Origin: Bacillus sp. RO2
GTDB lineage: Bacteria; Bacillota; Bacilli; Bacillales; Bacillaceae_I
NCBI RefSeq assembly: GCF_012911845.1
Contig: NZ_JAAXCU010000046.1
Location: forward strand, 124,001-188,000
Length of the DNA: 64,000 bases
Direction: 5' to 3'
Position numbers and translations under genes: made by a program. Within the stretch, counting starts at the first letter, position 1. Every line of letters starts with the position of its first letter. The notes under the pieces are model-generated. The model searched no databases, had not been told where the DNA came from, and saw nothing but the letters and a program-made list of their open reading frames with translations. This document shows, one piece after another, positions 62,055-64,000 of this stretch.

Positions 62055-63521
62055 TTAACCAATCAAGGACAATATCCATTCTTTTATTTCTTTAATACGT
62101 AAATAGGAAGGCTGTGAGTTAGTTCCTGTAACAATTAAAGGGATCAAGGAGTCTTGTTTATGAAGGCCGCCATGGCTTGCACCTCCTACATGAGTGGGGG
62201 ATCCTTCACCGATGAACTCATACCCTGGCTTCGCGCTGACAACGATAAAATTGCCTTGATGAGAATAAAGACTACTATACAGTCTCTCGAGGGCATCGGG
62301 ATAGTCCCCATAATGAACTTCATTGTCCCTTATTGTCAAATCCAGTAAATTTAAGTTGCCTTCGAGGTTCCATGATTGGTTATAGGAATCAATGAATGGT
62401 CCTCCCTTGCGAAAACGGAGTTCCCCTTCTTCTTTTCCGGCCCGTACGACGATGTAGGAACCTTTTTTCCAAGCAATCACGTCAATTCGTTCCTCATTTT
62501 GAACGGTTTGGACGAGCTCGTCTATTGATAGGTTTTGCTTATCTAATGTGTATACATAAGACATCCGTTCATTAACCGCTAACACTATTTAATTTTGAGG
62601 CTGAATTCCTTTTTTTAGCTTCATAATGTCGTATTCACCAAATAACTCCCTTAAATCTATCAGGGCTTTTTTTCGGTTGGAATCAACCCATGCCTGCCCA
62701 TTGTCCCCAATCGTTATCCATATATGTTGGTGAATGGCTTCTTCCCAAGTATCATATACATTCAGCAGTTTCTGCAGATAGCGATCAACTTTCTCTATGC
62801 CTAGAATGTCCATGCGACCATACTTGTGAACCCGCTGGTCCAGTTCGGGAAAGTAAACAATTGTAAATGCAGGTAATTGATCTGATTTGATTAAATGGGT
62901 TAACTCTTGTATGGAAAAAGAATTGTTGAACCCAAACCTCTGCCACAGCCGTTGAAAACGGGTTGAACCACTGATATTTTTTAACGATCCGTATGTAAAT
63001 GCTGCTGGAGCAAATGTTGGACGATCTTTTTTTATTGTGGTAAACCATGTAATTAATTTTGGCAATTTATAATAATGGGGGGTATTGCCACGATAAATAA
63101 GTGCATTTATAGAAGCAGACTTTTTCCCTTTTTCCTCTATCTCCTCATGTATCGTTTTTACATCCTTGCTGATATGGCTGCCGTTCATGTTAAATAATAT
63201 ATCTTCAAGCGATTGGCTTATACCCAGCTTCCATAGTTCACGAATATGACTGCCATAATTCACGAGTCGATTTTCCTTGCTATCGAACCATACCAATCCA
63301 GGTAGACAATGTTCATTGCAATAGGTACCCGTTAGAATGGTTGTATCTACATTGACTGACATGGTTGGGAAAGGACTGACCACATCTGGAAAATACCTAC
63401 CATTGTCTATCAAAAATTTAAGTGCAGGTGCTCGATCACCCTTGATGGCTTCTTGCAAAGGTGGGTCCATTAATGTATCGATAACAAGCATAATAATTGG
63501 CTTTGATTTAGATGACACCAT
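62055..63521 (-). pseudogene. Alkaline phosphatase-superfamily phosphodiesterase gene with in-frame TAA
   Basis: The first part (62589-63521) begins PIIMLVIDTLMDPPLQ, with D and T metal and nucleophile residues in VSPFPTMSVNVDTTILTGTY, like nucleotide pyrophosphatase/type I phosphodiesterases. It stops at TAA (62589-62591) after GIQPQN. The same frame resumes at once with I-V-LAVNERMSYVYTL and reaches THVGGASHGGLHKQDSLIPL, where the conserved metal histidines of the family belong. Read through, the product is 488 aa. The second half alone has no Shine-Dalgarno. AGGAGGG precedes the first ATG. A nonsense mutation or sequencing error. Confidence 0.8.
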
Positions 63522-63576
63522 GAAAACCCTCCTGTTCAATTATTTTGAGGAAACGCAGAAACATTCTCTCCATTTG

Positions 63577-64000
63577 TTAAACCTCTATAATTATAGGTAG
63601 AATCATCGGTTTCCTTTTTATTTGGTGAAAAAGATATTGACCAACTGATTTTTTCGTACTTTGTTTTATTATGTTCCATTGGTTTTTGTCCTCTTTTTTC
63701 AAGTCGCTAACCGTCTTTTTGATAAGACTTTTAACGTCTCTGAGAAGATCTTCTGAATCCCTTTGGAACACGAATCCTCGAGAAATGATGTCTGGATCGT
63801 GAATTAGCTTTGCTTCCCTTTTACTCAATGTTAGTACAATTATAAGCATACCGTCTTCAGAGAGTTGTTTACGATCCCGTAAGACAATATCCCCAACATC
63901 ACCCACTCCGAGGCCATCAATATAAGTATTTCCTGTTGGAATTTTACGGGTTTGCCGGGCAAGTGAATTAGTAATGTCGACCACATCACCGTTATTCATA
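63577..64000 (-). CDS. RNase J-family protein, C-terminal part (runs off window)
   Basis: The visible 141 codons match the beta-CASP/C-terminal region of ribonuclease J: GDVVDITNSLARQTRKIP, then YIDGLGVGDVGDIVLRDRKQLSEDGMLIIVL and DIISRGFVFQRDSEDLLRDV. RNase J has 5' exonuclease and endonuclease activity on RNA. The C-terminal extension is basic (HQIKRKPMILP). Whether this is rnjA, rnjB or an extra copy cannot be decided without the rest; the neighbours here are not those I know for rnjA or rnjB. Confidence 0.85.
   Translation of the reverse strand, partial: MNNGDVVDITNSLARQTRKIPTGNTYIDGLGVGDVGDIVLRDRKQLSEDGMLIIVLTLSKREAKLIHDPDIISRGFVFQRDSEDLLRDVKSLIKKTVSDLKKEDKNQWNIIKQSTKKSVGQYLFHQIKRKPMILPIIIEV

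Noticed and set aside
56121-63521. Stop-codon recoding as an explanation for the interrupted genes
   Set aside because: One interruption is TGA, another TAA and two are frameshifts; no common recoding signal or SECIS-like structure is visible, and all other genes use the standard code.

Overview
The window is chromosomal DNA of a low-GC, endospore-forming Bacillaceae. The evidence is conserved Bacillus gene blocks (argR-recN-spoIVB, xseA-xseB-ispA-dxs-tlyA, accB-accC-yqhY-nusB-folD, spoIIIAA-AH), AGGAGG-type ribosome binding sites and frequent TTG/GTG starts. An OLE RNA/oapA locus, which B. subtilis lacks, points to the alkaliphilic, halophilic or anaerobic Bacilli that carry this RNA. The species cannot be named from the sequence alone.

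Region 1 (1-21999) is core genome, nearly all on the minus strand. Read from the right, the order is yqhV, the spoIIIA operon, a NERD-domain gene on the plus strand, accB-accC-yqhY, nusB-folD, xseA-xseB-ispA, OLE RNA, oapA, dxs, tlyA, argR-recN and the 5' end of spoIVB. Two features depart from the usual layout. Arrays of a degenerate 21-bp repeat lie beside spoIVB/recN and accB, and a GC-rich repeat sits inside the spoIIIA operon between AB and AC. spoIIIAD has no ATG, GTG, TTG or CTG start that covers its conserved N-terminus.

Region 2 (22000-38900) is accessory. It holds a BCCT transporter, a nitroreductase with an Rrf2 regulator and a clear promoter/operator, small membrane and secreted proteins, a glycerophosphodiesterase, and a second (paralogous) lysyl-tRNA synthetase under a lysine T-box. 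A run of GNAT, Nudix, alpha/beta hydrolase, quinone reductase, SRPBCC and similar genes follows.

Region 3 (38875-54470) looks like a catabolic locus. A Crp/Fnr regulator and a divergent class V aminotransferase sit next to a 12-gene minus-strand cluster. The cluster encodes a complete Dpp/Opp ABC importer, three M24 and two M20 metallohydrolases (two M20-M24 pairs form a tandem duplication), a DAO-type FAD oxidase and a DUF3830 protein. A palindrome with Crp/Fnr-like geometry overlaps the candidate promoter at its head. The substrate is unknown.

Region 4 (54645-64000) is again accessory: lipoproteins, a GNAT, a peptidase E-like protein, a DinB protein, small coiled-coil proteins, a broken phosphodiesterase and the C-terminus of an RNase J-type protein at the edge. 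Four genes between 29 and 64 kb are interrupted, two by single-base homopolymer frameshifts and two by in-frame stops. This means either genuine decay of accessory genes or assembly errors.
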